Made by a program: the position numbers and the translations under genes. The notes beneath the pieces are model-generated. The model saw only the letters and a program-made list of their open reading frames with translations, ran no database searches and was not told the DNA's origin. 64,000 nucleotides of DNA from Desulfobaculum sp044987625. GTDB taxonomy: Bacteria; Desulfobacterota; Desulfovibrionia; Desulfovibrionales; Desulfovibrionaceae. Of this stretch, positions 1 to 9,539 are shown piece by piece. Each line of letters starts with the position of its first letter. Position 1 is the first letter of the stretch. The stretch covers positions 310,001-374,000 of the forward strand of contig NZ_JBJDSB010000002.1 in NCBI RefSeq assembly GCF_044987625.1. The letters run 5' to 3'.

Positions 1-130
1 CCGGAGTAGTGCATCCATAGGATGTGAATCTCTGGCCGGAACGCACGTACACACTCTTCTTGCTCCTACCAGATAGGCTTGTCTATTCTGGGTAAGGGAC
101 GTCTTTGACAGAGCAGACAGGAGGATCATC

Positions 131-1669
131 ATGTCCGACCGAGTCTTTATCTTTGATACGACCTTGAGGGATGGCGAACAGTCTCCCGGCGCGACCATGA
201 ACTTGCGCGAAAAGCTCCGCATTGCACGGCAGCTGGAGGCCATGGGCGTCGACATCATCGAAGCCGGTTTTCCGGCGGCCAGCGAAGGGGATTTCTGCTC
301 CGTCCGCTCCATTGCGGAAACGGTGAAGCAGTCGCAGGTCGCAGGACTCTGCCGCGCCATGCCCGCGGATATCGACCGCGCATGGGACGCCATCCGCGCC
401 GCCGCGCACCCGCGCATCCATACGTTTATCGCCAGCAGTCCGGTGCATATGAAGCACAAGCTGAACAAAACCCCGGACGAAGTGCTGGATATGGCGATGA
501 AGGCCGTCCGTCACGCCAGCCAGTATACCACCAATATTGAATTCTCCGCCGAGGACGCCTCGCGCTCGGATTGGGAGTTCCTTGCCAAGCTGACGCAGTC
601 CGTCATCGACTGCGGCGCCACCACCGTGAACATCCCGGACACGGTGGGCTACTCCCAGCCCGATGAATTCGCGGAACTCATCCGCTATTTGCTGAAGAAT
701 GTGCCCAACGCGCACAAGGCGGTCTTCTCCGTGCATTGCCATAACGACCTCGGCCTTGCCGTGGCCAACACCATGGCCGCAATCCGCGCCGGCGCGCGGC
801 AGGCGGAGGTGACCCTCTCCGGCATTGGCGAGCGCGCGGGCAACGCCGCCTTGGAAGAGGTGGTGATGAATATCAACACCCGCCCCACCATCTACCAGGT
901 GACCACAGGCATTGACGCGGAAAAGCTCTTCCCGGCCTGCCGCCTGCTCTCGCATGTGATCGGCCAGCCCATTCCGCCCAACAAGGCCATTACAGGTGCC
1001 AACGCCTTTGCGCACGAGTCCGGCATCCATCAGGACGGCGTGCTCAAAAACCGCGAGACCTATGAGATTATGACGCCGGAGAGTGTGGGCCGCGCCGGGA
1101 CGGATATGGTCCTTGGCAAGCACTCCGGGCGCCACGCCATCAACCAGAAGCTGGAAGAGTTGGGCTACCGCCTCTCCGCCGAGGATGTCACCATGGTGTC
1201 CGACGCGGTCAAACGCCTCGCCGACATCAAAAAGACCATCTATGATGAGGACGTGGAAGCCATTGTGCTGGAGGAAATCTACCGCATTCCCGACAAGTTC
1301 CGCCTCATGCACCTGACCACGCACTCCGGAACAACTGGTGTGCCCGCAACGGCTGCGGTCATAATGGAGGTAGACGGGCAGGAACGAAAACTGGCACAGT
1401 TCGGCGTCGGTCCTGTGGATGCCACATTTAACACCATTGCCGAGATTGTGGGCGTCAGCCCGGTTTTGGAGCGGTTCCACATCAGCGCCATCTCGGGCGG
1501 CACGGACGCCCTTGGCGAGGTGACGGTGAAAATACGTGATGGAAAGCGCACCGCCGTTGGTCGCGGTGCGGACCCGGATATCATTATTGCCAGCGCACGG
1601 GCGTACATCAATGCCATGAACAGGTTGGCCAAGAAGACGGAGGAGACCACGGAATGCACCGCACCTTAG
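131..1669 (+). CDS. leuA: 2-isopropylmalate synthase
   Basis: This enzyme condenses acetyl-CoA with 2-oxoisovalerate, the first committed step of leucine synthesis, in the cytoplasm. The 512-residue length matches the family. The N-terminal TIM-barrel starts with the signature DTTLRDGEQSPG at residues 9-20, and the metal-binding HCHND motif lies near residue 202. The last ~130 residues form the allosteric dimer domain that normally senses leucine. The ATG at 131 follows a strong Shine-Dalgarno sequence (aggagg at 118-123). Its end overlaps leuC by 16 bases, so the two are translationally coupled. It heads leuA-leuC-leuD-leuB. Only 130 bases upstream are visible and I see no complete attenuator there. 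Confidence 0.95.
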   Translation: MSDRVFIFDTTLRDGEQSPGATMNLREKLRIARQLEAMGVDIIEAGFPAASEGDFCSVRSIAETVKQSQVAGLCRAMPADIDRAWDAIRAAAHPRIHTFIASSPVHMKHKLNKTPDEVLDMAMKAVRHASQYTTNIEFSAEDASRSDWEFLAKLTQSVIDCGATTVNIPDTVGYSQPDEFAELIRYLLKNVPNAHKAVFSVHCHNDLGLAVANTMAAIRAGARQAEVTLSGIGERAGNAALEEVVMNINTRPTIYQVTTGIDAEKLFPACRLLSHVIGQPIPPNKAITGANAFAHESGIHQDGVLKNRETYEIMTPESVGRAGTDMVLGKHSGRHAINQKLEELGYRLSAEDVTMVSDAVKRLADIKKTIYDEDVEAIVLEEIYRIPDKFRLMHLTTHSGTTGVPATAAVIMEVDGQERKLAQFGVGPVDATFNTIAEIVGVSPVLERFHISAISGGTDALGEVTVKIRDGKRTAVGRGADPDIIIASARAYINAMNRLAKKTEETTECTAP

Positions 1670-2913
1670 CGCAGAAGATATTGCAGCGCGCCACAGACGA
1701 AACCGTTGGCGAGGCCGGGCAGATTGTCCGGTGCAGGGTGTCCCTCGTCCTTGCCAACGACATCACCGCCCCCCTTGCCATCAAGTCCTTTCGCGCCATG
1801 GGCGCGGACGCGGTGTTCGATACGGACCGGGTCGCCCTTGTGTGCGACCATTTTACCCCCAACAAGGACATCGACTCCGCCGAACAGGTCAAGGTCGTCC
1901 GCGAGTTTGCCACCGAGCAGGGGCTGACGCACTTTTACGAGGGCGGCAACGTTGGCGTCGAGCACGCCCTGCTGCCGGAGCTTGGTATTGTTGGTCCCGG
2001 TGACGTGGTCATCGGCGCGGACAGCCACACCTGCACCTATGGCGGCCTTGGCGCATTTGCCACGGGCATGGGGTCCACGGACATCGCCGGGGCTATGGCC
2101 CTTGGTGAAACGTGGTTCAAGGTGCCGCCCACCATCCGCGTGGAGGTGGAAGGTGAACTTGGCGAGCACGTGCAGGGCAAGGATATTATGCTCCGCCTGT
2201 TGCGCGAGATTGGCGTTGCCGGCGCGCTGTACCGGGCGCTGGAATTCGGCGGTTCCACGGTGGACGATTTGTCCGTAGAGGGCCGCATGACCATTGCCAA
2301 TATGGCCATTGAGGCTGGCGGCAAGGTTGGTTTGTTCCCGGTGGATGAGAAGACCCTCGCTTACACCCGCGCGGCGGGCCGCCCAGCGGACGAGGCCATG
2401 ACTGCCGACCCCGGCGCGGAATACGAGCGCGTGGTCCATATTGATGTGAATGGCATGGAGCCGCAGGTTGCTTGCCCGCATCTGCCCGAAAATGTGAAGC
2501 CTGTGAGCGAAACTTCCGGCGTTGCCGTGCATCAGGCGGTTATCGGCTCCTGCACCAATGGCCGCATAGAGGACATGCGCGAGGCCGCCGCCATCCTGAA
2601 GGGGCGCAAGGTCAGCTCCCGCGTGCGCTGCATCGTGCTTCCTGCCACTCCGGGCATTTGGAAGCAGGCGCTGGACGAGGGCCTGATTGCCACCTTCATG
2701 GACGCCGGATGCGTGGTGGGGCCGCCCACCTGCGGGCCGTGCCTTGGCGGGCACATGGGCATCCTTGCCGGAGGGGAGCGCGCCATCGCCACCACCAACA
2801 GGAATTTTAAGGGCCGCATGGGCAGCTTGCAGTCCGAGGTCTTTCTCGCCAACCCTGCCGTGGCCGCTGCCAGCGCCATCGCCGGGGAAATCATCGACCC
2901 GTCCAAGCTGTAG
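1654..2913 (+). CDS. leuC: 3-isopropylmalate dehydratase large subunit
   Basis: This is the large subunit of isopropylmalate isomerase, which converts 2- to 3-isopropylmalate together with LeuD. It is an aconitase-family protein of 419 residues, the shorter LeuC type found in archaea and many anaerobes. The three cysteines expected to hold the 4Fe-4S cluster are at about C300 (GSCTNGR) and C360/C363 (TCGPC). The start overlaps leuA, and leuD follows after a 23-base gap with its own ribosome-binding site. An oxygen-sensitive cluster suits an anaerobe. Confidence 0.95.
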   Translation: MHRTLAQKILQRATDETVGEAGQIVRCRVSLVLANDITAPLAIKSFRAMGADAVFDTDRVALVCDHFTPNKDIDSAEQVKVVREFATEQGLTHFYEGGNVGVEHALLPELGIVGPGDVVIGADSHTCTYGGLGAFATGMGSTDIAGAMALGETWFKVPPTIRVEVEGELGEHVQGKDIMLRLLREIGVAGALYRALEFGGSTVDDLSVEGRMTIANMAIEAGGKVGLFPVDEKTLAYTRAAGRPADEAMTADPGAEYERVVHIDVNGMEPQVACPHLPENVKPVSETSGVAVHQAVIGSCTNGRIEDMREAAAILKGRKVSSRVRCIVLPATPGIWKQALDEGLIATFMDAGCVVGPPTCGPCLGGHMGILAGGERAIATTNRNFKGRMGSLQSEVFLANPAVAAASAIAGEIIDPSKL

Positions 2914-2936
2914 ACGGTACAGACAGGGAAACAGGT

Positions 2937-3455
2937 ATGCACTCTACAGGAAAGGCCCACAAGGTCGGGTCGAACATTGATACGGACGCCATCATCCCCG
3001 CGCGCTTTTTGGTGACGACGGATGAGGCCGAACTCGGCGCAAACTGCATGGAAGGCCTTGAGGCGGGCTGGGTGGAACGTGTGTCCCCCGGCGACATTAT
3101 GGTCGCGGGCCCGAACTTTGGCTGCGGCTCCAGCCGCGAACATGCCCCCATCGCCATCAAGGGCGCGGGCATTCCGGTTGTGGTGGCGCACAGCTTCGCA
3201 CGCATCTTCTACCGCAACGGCTTCAACATGGGGCTGACCCTTGTCGAAATCGGCGACGATGTGGACCGCATCGCGGACGGCGACACCATCGAGGTGGACA
3301 CCGACGCGGGCATCATCAAAAATACCACCACCGGCGAGGAAATTCCCTGCCGCCCGGTGCCGCCCTTTATGCAGGAACTGCTGAACGCCGGCGGCTTGGT
3401 CAATTATGTGCGAGAACGCTTGGCAGGCAAGGAGGGACGCCATGAAGCCGTATAA
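2937..3455 (+). CDS. leuD: 3-isopropylmalate dehydratase small subunit
   Basis: This is the small (swivel-domain) subunit of isopropylmalate isomerase, the partner of LeuC. The 172-residue length fits the short LeuD type that pairs with ~420-residue LeuC. The motif NFGCGSSREHAP near residue 60 is the substrate-binding loop of the family. The 3' end overlaps leuB by 14 bases, which keeps the two genes coupled. Confidence 0.95.
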   Translation: MHSTGKAHKVGSNIDTDAIIPARFLVTTDEAELGANCMEGLEAGWVERVSPGDIMVAGPNFGCGSSREHAPIAIKGAGIPVVVAHSFARIFYRNGFNMGLTLVEIGDDVDRIADGDTIEVDTDAGIIKNTTTGEEIPCRPVPPFMQELLNAGGLVNYVRERLAGKEGRHEAV

Positions 3456-4530
3456 TATCCGTTTACTCCCCGGCGATGGCATCGGTCCGGAAATCATCGC
3501 GCAGGCGCGCCGCGTGCTGGACGCCGTGGGCGAGCGCTTTGGCCGCACCTTCTTTGCCGAGGAGTCCCTGATTGGCGGCGCGGCCATTGACGCCACCGGC
3601 GATCCTTTGCCGCAGGCCACCATTGACGCCTGCGTTGGCGCGGACGCCGTGCTGCTTGGCGCCGTGGGTGGCCCTAAGTGGGACGACGACCCCACCATCC
3701 GCCCGGAGCGCGGCCTGCTCGGCATCCGCAAGGCCATGGGGCTGTTTGCCAATGTGCGCCCGGCCAAGCTGTTTCCGCAGCTGCGCGGCGCGTGTTACCT
3801 GCGTGAGGACATTGTGGAACGCGGCATTGACGTGATGGTGGTCCGCGAGCTGACGGGCGGCATCTATTTTGGCGAGCCACGCGGCGAGAGCGTGGAGCAC
3901 GGCGAGCGCGTGGGGTACAACACCATGGTCTACCGCGAAAGTGAAATCCGCCGCATTGCCGAGGTGGCCTTCACTGCCGCGCGTACGCGCTCCGGCCGGG
4001 TGTGCAGTGTGGACAAGGCCAATGTTCTCGACGTTTCGCGCGTGTGGCGTGATGTGGTCACCGAAACCGCCAAGCACTATCCCGACGTGGAACTGTCGCA
4101 TATGTATGTGGACAACGCCGCCATGCAGCTGGTGCGCGACCCCTCGCAGTTTGACGTCATCGTCACGGGCAACCTGTTTGGCGATATCCTCTCGGACGAG
4201 GCCTCCGTGATTACCGGCTCCATCGGCATGCTGCCTTCGGCGTCCCTTGGCGCAGAAGGACCCGGCCTGTACGAGCCTATCCACGGCTCCGCCCCGGACA
4301 TTGCCGGGCAGGACATGGCCAATCCGCTGGCGACCATCCTTTCCGTGGCCATGATGCTGCGCCTGACCCTTGGTCTGACCGAGGAGGCCGACGCCATCGA
4401 GCAGGCGGTTTCCGAGGTGCTCACCGCGGGCTACCGCACGGGCGACATTATGGAAGAGGGCAAGACCCTTGTCGGCTGTACGGAAATGGGCACCCACGTT
4501 GTAAACGCCTTCCTGCGCGCAGGGGCATAA
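3442..4530 (+). CDS. leuB: 3-isopropylmalate dehydrogenase
   Basis: This NAD-dependent dehydrogenase oxidises and decarboxylates 3-isopropylmalate to 2-oxoisocaproate, the third step of leucine synthesis. The protein has 362 residues, the usual length. It begins MKPYNIRLLPGDGIGPE, the nucleotide-binding start of the isocitrate/isopropylmalate dehydrogenase family, and contains the substrate-site stretch GNLFGDILSDEAS. I chose ATG 3442 over an in-frame ATG at 3406 because ggaggg sits just before it and the family starts at this residue. It is the last gene of the leucine operon. Confidence 0.94.
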   Translation: MKPYNIRLLPGDGIGPEIIAQARRVLDAVGERFGRTFFAEESLIGGAAIDATGDPLPQATIDACVGADAVLLGAVGGPKWDDDPTIRPERGLLGIRKAMGLFANVRPAKLFPQLRGACYLREDIVERGIDVMVVRELTGGIYFGEPRGESVEHGERVGYNTMVYRESEIRRIAEVAFTAARTRSGRVCSVDKANVLDVSRVWRDVVTETAKHYPDVELSHMYVDNAAMQLVRDPSQFDVIVTGNLFGDILSDEASVITGSIGMLPSASLGAEGPGLYEPIHGSAPDIAGQDMANPLATILSVAMMLRLTLGLTEEADAIEQAVSEVLTAGYRTGDIMEEGKTLVGCTEMGTHVVNAFLRAGA

Positions 4531-4540
4531 AGGATTTTGG

Positions 4541-4566
4541 GGACTGGCGGGTATGGCCGCCGGTCC
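4541..4566 (+). terminator. hairpin after leuB
   Basis: A 10-bp inverted repeat (GGACTGGCGG / CCGCCGGTCC, one G-U pair, 6-base loop) lies 11 bases after the leuB stop. No T-run follows, so it may be a weak or Rho-assisted terminator of the leucine operon. Confidence 0.45.
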
Positions 4567-5037
4567 TCCCGCGCTGCTCCGGGCGGACGCCTTTGGGAGT
4601 CCCGGGCGTACGAAGCGGCGCGGCCGTTGACGCATGACCTGGCACGACGCCAAATATGCTGTGGCGCGCTGGACGATCTCCGGCGCATCCGGTGCAGATA
4701 CCGGAGAACACCGTGATCCGGGCGGTCATGGCGCACTCTCCACATCAGGGAAGGGAGATACATCCCTGCACGGGTTTCGATTCGCGAAGGCTGCATCGCT
4801 CTAGGGGTACATGAGCGACGCAGCGCCACTGCCCGGCGACGATCTCGCCGGGGACGCACCCGTGCTGCCGCGACATGCCGCGTTTGACGGCCTGCACGGC
4901 GAAACGATCAGGCAACTCAGAGCGACGCCATTTTTCCACGCATAGAAGGGAAGGGTGACCGCAGGCCGGAGAAATTTTTCCGGCACAATTCGGGGCGCAC
5001 AGCGTCCCGGGAGTTGAACACAAGCGCAAAACGGTAT
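4567..5037. other. gene-free interval
   Basis: About 470 bases between the leuB hairpin and the ABC-F leader. Open frames here on either strand have no recognisable protein character. I see no tRNA or riboswitch that I can name; a small RNA cannot be excluded. Confidence 0.5.
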
Positions 5038-5065
5038 ACCCGAAAGGTCGCCCGGCCTTTCGGGT
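5038..5065 (+). promoter_or_regulatory. leader hairpin before ABC-F gene
   Basis: A perfect 10-bp inverted repeat (ACCCGAAAGG / CCTTTCGGGT, 8-base loop) ends 30 bases before the ABC-F start codon and has no T-run after it. It could be an attenuator or an mRNA-stabilising leader; many ABC-F genes have regulated leaders, but no leader peptide is evident here. Confidence 0.4.
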
Positions 5066-5095
5066 AATCCATTTCCAAGGAAGCACAACACACCT

Positions 5096-7072
5096 ATGTC
5101 CAGAATCTCCATTCAGAACCTGTCCAAGTCCTTTGGTGGACGCGATTTGTTTGAAGCCTTCTCCCTTGAGGTGACCTCGGGGATGCGTTTGGCCGTTGTC
5201 GGCCCCAACGGCTGCGGCAAGTCCACCTTCATCAAGATTCTTGCCGGACTGGAAGCGTCGGATACCGGCGACGTCAGCCTGCCCAAGGGGGCGCAGTTCG
5301 GTTACTCCATGCAGGAGCTTGCGCCGGAGGACCTGAAGCGGCCGGTTTTGGACTTTGTGCTGGATGTGTTGCCCTCGTGGCGCGAATTCTGGGACGAGTG
5401 GGAAGCCGCCACCGCCAAGGACGACAAGGCCGCGCTGGCGCGCCTTGCGCAGGAGCAGGCGCATCTGGAGCATACCTACGGCTACAACCCGGAGCATAAG
5501 GCCAAGGCTGTGCTCTCGGGCCTTGGCTTTGCCGAGGAAAAGTGGGGGCAGACGCTGGAGGTCCTCTCCGGTGGCTGGCGCGAGCGCGCCAAGCTGGCCC
5601 GCATCCTCGTCGCCGGTGCGGACGTGCTGCTCCTGGACGAGCCTACCAACCATCTGGACCTTGAGGCCGTGGAGTGGCTGGAGGAATACCTGCGCGACTT
5701 TGAAGGCGCGCTTGTCTTTGTGGCGCACGACAGGGTCTTCCTCGACCGCGTGTCCACGCATGTGCTGTACCTTGGCGGGCAGCGGGCGGTGGTGCGCCCC
5801 GGCACGTTTACGCAGTTCCTGAGCTGGTACGCGGAGACGGAAGAGCAGCGCAAGCGCGAAGAGCGCCGCGTGGCCGAAGAGATTGAGCGCAAAATGGATT
5901 TCGTGCGGCGCTTTCAGTACAAGGCGACCAAGGCCAGACAGGCCAACAGCATGAAGAAGCAGGTCGCCAAGATGGAAAAGGAACTGGAAGGCCTGCGCCC
6001 TGCCTCACGCAAGCAAAAGGAACTCCAATTCTCATGGCCCACGCCCGCGCGCGGCAACAAGACGCCGCTGTCCGTGGTGGACCTCAGCATGGGCTTTGGT
6101 GATGGGCCAAGCCTGTGGGAGAAGCTCTCCTTCAATATTTACGACGGCCAAAAGGTCGCCCTTGCCGGACCCAACGGCTGCGGCAAGTCCACACTGCTCA
6201 AGTGCATCATGGGCGAGCTGCCGCCGCGCGGCGGCAGTGTGGAGATTGGTTCCAATATGGTGGTGGGCTACTACAGCCAGCATCAGGCCGATACCCTCGA
6301 CCTCGACAAGCCCGCCCTCGCGGAAATCCGCCGCCTGTCCGACCCCCGCACCACGGAGGAGGAACTGCGCAGCGTGCTGGGCCTCTTCCTGCTGGGCGAG
6401 GAATACTGGGAACGCAAAGTTCGCGAGCTGTCCGGCGGCGAGAAGAACCGCCTCATCCTCGCCACGCTGTTTCTCAAGCGCGCGAATTTGCTCATCCTTG
6501 ACGAACCCACCAACCACTTGGACCTTGAGAGCCGCGACGCGCTCATGGAGGCGCTGAAGGACTTCCCCGGCACTATTTTGATGGTGGCGCACGACAGACA
6601 TCTGCTGTCCGAAGTGGCGGAGCAGGTGTGGTGGCTGCGTCCCGAGGGCGTGGAGGTGTTCCTGGACGGCTACACGGGCTACGACCGCGCCCGAAAGGCC
6701 GAAGCCAAGGGCGAAACCGGTGACGAGGCCGCGCCCGGCGAGGAGGAAAAGCCCCTCAGCCGCGCTGAAGCCAAAGCCATGAAGCGCAAGCAGGCCGAGG
6801 CGCGCAACGCCATCTATCGCATCCTCAAACCCAAGCAGGACGAGTACGCGGCCATGGAGGCCGAGTTTGAGTCCCTGCTTGAGGAGCAGGGGGAGGTGGA
6901 GCAGATGCTGGCCGACCCGGACGTCTACGCCGATGTGGCGCGCTCCACGGAGCTGATGAAGCGCTTTAAGGAGCTTCAGGACGTGTCCGAGCGCAAGCTG
7001 GAGGCGCTGGAAGCGCTGGAAGCGGAAATCGCCAAGCTGGAGGCCGAGCGCGAGGCGCTGAGCGGTGCTTGA
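5096..7072 (+). CDS. ABC-F family ATPase (ribosome-associated type)
   Basis: This is a 658-residue soluble protein with two ATP-binding cassettes and no membrane segments, typical of the ABC-F family that acts on the ribosome (EttA, Uup, YheS and resistance factors). Walker A motifs GPNGCGKST lie near residues 36 and 358. The signatures LSGGWRERAK (~157) and LSGGEKNRL (~446) are each followed by LDEPTNHLDLE. A charged linker at about 250-320 corresponds to the P-site tRNA-interaction motif. The C-terminal ~100 residues are predicted coiled coil, as in Uup. Which subfamily it belongs to cannot be settled by eye. Confidence 0.88.
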   Translation: MSRISIQNLSKSFGGRDLFEAFSLEVTSGMRLAVVGPNGCGKSTFIKILAGLEASDTGDVSLPKGAQFGYSMQELAPEDLKRPVLDFVLDVLPSWREFWDEWEAATAKDDKAALARLAQEQAHLEHTYGYNPEHKAKAVLSGLGFAEEKWGQTLEVLSGGWRERAKLARILVAGADVLLLDEPTNHLDLEAVEWLEEYLRDFEGALVFVAHDRVFLDRVSTHVLYLGGQRAVVRPGTFTQFLSWYAETEEQRKREERRVAEEIERKMDFVRRFQYKATKARQANSMKKQVAKMEKELEGLRPASRKQKELQFSWPTPARGNKTPLSVVDLSMGFGDGPSLWEKLSFNIYDGQKVALAGPNGCGKSTLLKCIMGELPPRGGSVEIGSNMVVGYYSQHQADTLDLDKPALAEIRRLSDPRTTEEELRSVLGLFLLGEEYWERKVRELSGGEKNRLILATLFLKRANLLILDEPTNHLDLESRDALMEALKDFPGTILMVAHDRHLLSEVAEQVWWLRPEGVEVFLDGYTGYDRARKAEAKGETGDEAAPGEEEKPLSRAEAKAMKRKQAEARNAIYRILKPKQDEYAAMEAEFESLLEEQGEVEQMLADPDVYADVARSTELMKRFKELQDVSERKLEALEALEAEIAKLEAEREALSGA

Positions 7073-7135
7073 TTTTCGGGAAGTTACGTCCTAACCTCAC
7101 CTGTTCATTTAACCAACATTTAGCGGAGCGATTGG

Positions 7136-7549
7136 ATGCCAGACGCCGTAGACGTTGTTGCCGGAATCCTCTGGCGCGATGGTCAGTTCCTCGCCGTGGA
7201 GCGCCCGGAGGGCAAGCCGCAGGCTGGCTACTGGGAATTCCCCGGCGGCAAGGTGGAGCCAGGTGAAACGCCGCAGGCCGCCCTTGTGCGCGAATTGCAG
7301 GAGGAGCTGGGGCTCACGCCCACAGCGTTCACCTTCTGGCAGGAAAAGACCCACGCCTACGAGCACATCCGTGTGCGGCTGCTCTTTTTTCACGTCACGG
7401 CCTTCACCGGCGACATTGTCGCTAACGAGGGGCACCGCTGGCAGTGGTTCGTGCCCGGAGCCACAAACGGCGCGCCCTTTTTGGAGGCGGATACGGAAAT
7501 TGTGGCCGAGCTGGCGGACAATTGCCCAAGGAGCAGGACGTGCGCATAA
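7136..7549 (+). CDS. Nudix hydrolase, MutT-like
   Basis: This 137-residue protein is one Nudix domain, which hydrolyses nucleoside diphosphates linked to another moiety. The Nudix box is complete at residues 37-60 (GGKVEPGET followed by RELQEELGL), with all the metal-binding glutamates. The start VAGILWRDGQFLAVERPEG resembles MutT-type 8-oxo-dGTP diphosphatases, though substrate cannot be assigned from sequence. The 3' end overlaps the likely GTG start of metF by 10 bases, so the two are co-transcribed. Confidence 0.85.
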   Translation: MPDAVDVVAGILWRDGQFLAVERPEGKPQAGYWEFPGGKVEPGETPQAALVRELQEELGLTPTAFTFWQEKTHAYEHIRVRLLFFHVTAFTGDIVANEGHRWQWFVPGATNGAPFLEADTEIVAELADNCPRSRTCA

Positions 7550-8430
7550 GGGACCTTATCGCCCGTGGCGAACAATTCCTCTCGCTGGAATTCTTCCCCC
7601 CAAAGGACGAGAACGCGTGGCCGTCGTTTTTCCAGACGGTGGACCGCCTCAAAGCCGTGCATCCGCTGTTTGTGTCCGTAACCTACGGCGCCGGCGGCGG
7701 CACGCAGCACAGTACCCTTGAAATCGTCCGGCGGATGAAACGGGACCACGGGCTGGAGCCCATGGCGCACCTGACCTGCGTCGGCGCGGACGAGGAACGC
7801 ATTGGCGCGTTCTTGTCCGAGCTGCAGGCCGCAGGCGTGGATAACGTGCTGGCCCTGCGCGGCGACCCGCCGCACGGCACGGAGACGTTCACGCCCGATA
7901 ACGAGGCCTTTGCCCATGCCTCGGACCTTGTCACCTTCATCCGTGGCCGGTGCCCGGAGATGGGCGTGGCCGTGGCGGGCTACCCGGAGGGGCACCCCGA
8001 GTGCATGACCTTCCGCGAGGACTACGGCTACCTGAAGCACAAGGTGGACGCGGGTGCGGACTTCATCATGACGCAGTTGTTCTTCGACAACAGGCTGTAC
8101 TGGAATTTTGTGGACCTTATGCGGGATATGGGCGTTGATAAGCCTATTATTCCGGGCGTACTGCCTATCATGAGCCTGCAGTCCGTCAAGCGCATTCTTG
8201 GCTTTTGCGGCGCCAGCATCCCCGGCAAGTTTTTGCTGGAGCTTGAGGCCGCGGACGCCGAAGGCGGACCCAAGGCGGCGTACGAAGTCGGCATGCGCTG
8301 GGCGCGCCAGCAGGTGCGCGAGCTGCTTGATGGCGGCGCACCGGGTGTCCATTTGTATACGCTGAACAAGGCTGAAGCCGTTCTGGATATTGTTGACTCA
8401 CTGGGCAGCGTGCCGCGCGCATCTGCCTAA
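7540..8430 (+). CDS. metF: 5,10-methylenetetrahydrofolate reductase
   Basis: This FAD-dependent TIM-barrel enzyme makes 5-methyltetrahydrofolate for methionine synthesis and one-carbon metabolism. The family signature FLSLEFFPPKDE lies near the N-terminus, followed by VSVTYGAGGGT, HLTCVG and LALRGDPP. I chose the GTG at 7540 because aaggag precedes it by 6-7 bases and the resulting 296 residues match bacterial MetF. A longer frame back to 7444 would add unrelated residues read through the Nudix gene. Start codon overlap with the Nudix gene implies coupling. Confidence 0.9.
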   Translation: MRIRDLIARGEQFLSLEFFPPKDENAWPSFFQTVDRLKAVHPLFVSVTYGAGGGTQHSTLEIVRRMKRDHGLEPMAHLTCVGADEERIGAFLSELQAAGVDNVLALRGDPPHGTETFTPDNEAFAHASDLVTFIRGRCPEMGVAVAGYPEGHPECMTFREDYGYLKHKVDAGADFIMTQLFFDNRLYWNFVDLMRDMGVDKPIIPGVLPIMSLQSVKRILGFCGASIPGKFLLELEAADAEGGPKAAYEVGMRWARQQVRELLDGGAPGVHLYTLNKAEAVLDIVDSLGSVPRASA

Positions 8431-8440
8431 ACATGATTTC

Positions 8441-8464
8441 CCGCCGGAATCGCAACACCGGCGG
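8441..8464 (+). terminator. short hairpin between metF and asd
   Basis: A 7-bp inverted repeat (CCGCCGG / CCGGCGG, 10-base loop) lies after metF and runs up to the asd ribosome-binding site. It lacks a T-run and may modulate asd translation rather than end transcription. Confidence 0.3.
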
Positions 8465-8480
8465 AAGGAGAGTATTCGCA

Positions 8481-9515
8481 ATGGAGAGGGATTCTTTTGT
8501 CGTAGCGGTCGTCGGAGCAACAGGAGCCGTTGGGCGCGAGATGCTCAAGACGCTGAAGGCGCGCAACTTCCCCGCGTGTGAGATTATTCCGCTGGCATCC
8601 AGCCGCTCCGCCGGCACCAAGGTGCCCTACGGCGACGATGAGCTTGTCGTGCGTGAGCTGGGCGAGCATTCTTTTGAGGGCGTGGACATCGCGCTCTTTT
8701 CCGCCGGTGGTTCCGTGTCTGAGGAGTACGCCCCCATTGCCGCCCGTTCCGGCTGCGTGGTGGTGGACAACTCCAGCGCATGGCGCATGGACGAGGAGAC
8801 CCCGCTGGTCGTGCCCGAAGTGAACCCGCATGACCTCGACTGGCACAAGGGCATCATCGCCAACCCCAATTGCTCCACCATCCAGATGGTGGTTGTGCTC
8901 AAGCCCATTCACGACGCCGCCACCATCCGCCGCGTTGTGGTCTCCACCTATCAGGCGGTGTCCGGCGCTGGCCAGAAGGCCATGGACGAGCTCACCGATC
9001 AGGTGAAAAAGATGTACAACTTCGACATGGAATCCATTGATCCGAAGTACTTCCAGTACCGCATCGCCTTCAACTGCCTGCCGCACATCGACCGCTTCCT
9101 TGAGAACGACTACACCAAGGAAGAGATGAAGATGGTGCACGAGACGCGCAAAATCCTCGGCGACGACAGCATTGGCGTTTCCCCCACGGCCGTGCGTGTG
9201 CCCGTGTACATCGGCCACAGCGAGTCCGTGAATATTGAAACCGTGGACAAGCTGTCCGCCCGTGACTGCCGCGCGCTGCTCTCGCAGGCTCCCGGCATCA
9301 CCGTGCAGGACAACCCCGAGGAAAATATCTACCCCATGGCCATTGAGGCCGTTGACGAGGACGCAACCTTTGTTGGCCGCATCCGCGACGACGAAACCAT
9401 CGCCAATGGTTTGAACATGTGGATCGTTGCGGACAACCTGCGCAAGGGCGCGGCCCTGAACGCCGTGCAGATTGCCGAGACGCTCGTGGAGCGCGAACTC
9501 GTCCGCGTGCCCTAA
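8481..9515 (+). CDS. asd: aspartate-semialdehyde dehydrogenase
   Basis: This enzyme reduces aspartyl phosphate to aspartate semialdehyde for lysine, diaminopimelate, threonine and methionine synthesis. The 344-residue protein opens with the NADP-binding loop VVGATGAVGREML, and its catalytic cysteine is C131 in NPNCSTIQ. ATG 8481 has aaggag 10 bases upstream, and the family starts here; an in-frame upstream ATG at 8433 lies in the hairpin. It follows metF and may be co-transcribed with it, a sensible pairing for methionine metabolism. Confidence 0.95.
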   Translation: MERDSFVVAVVGATGAVGREMLKTLKARNFPACEIIPLASSRSAGTKVPYGDDELVVRELGEHSFEGVDIALFSAGGSVSEEYAPIAARSGCVVVDNSSAWRMDEETPLVVPEVNPHDLDWHKGIIANPNCSTIQMVVVLKPIHDAATIRRVVVSTYQAVSGAGQKAMDELTDQVKKMYNFDMESIDPKYFQYRIAFNCLPHIDRFLENDYTKEEMKMVHETRKILGDDSIGVSPTAVRVPVYIGHSESVNIETVDKLSARDCRALLSQAPGITVQDNPEENIYPMAIEAVDEDATFVGRIRDDETIANGLNMWIVADNLRKGAALNAVQIAETLVERELVRVP

Positions 9516-9539
9516 GCAGTACAAGAGAAGGAGAGGGAC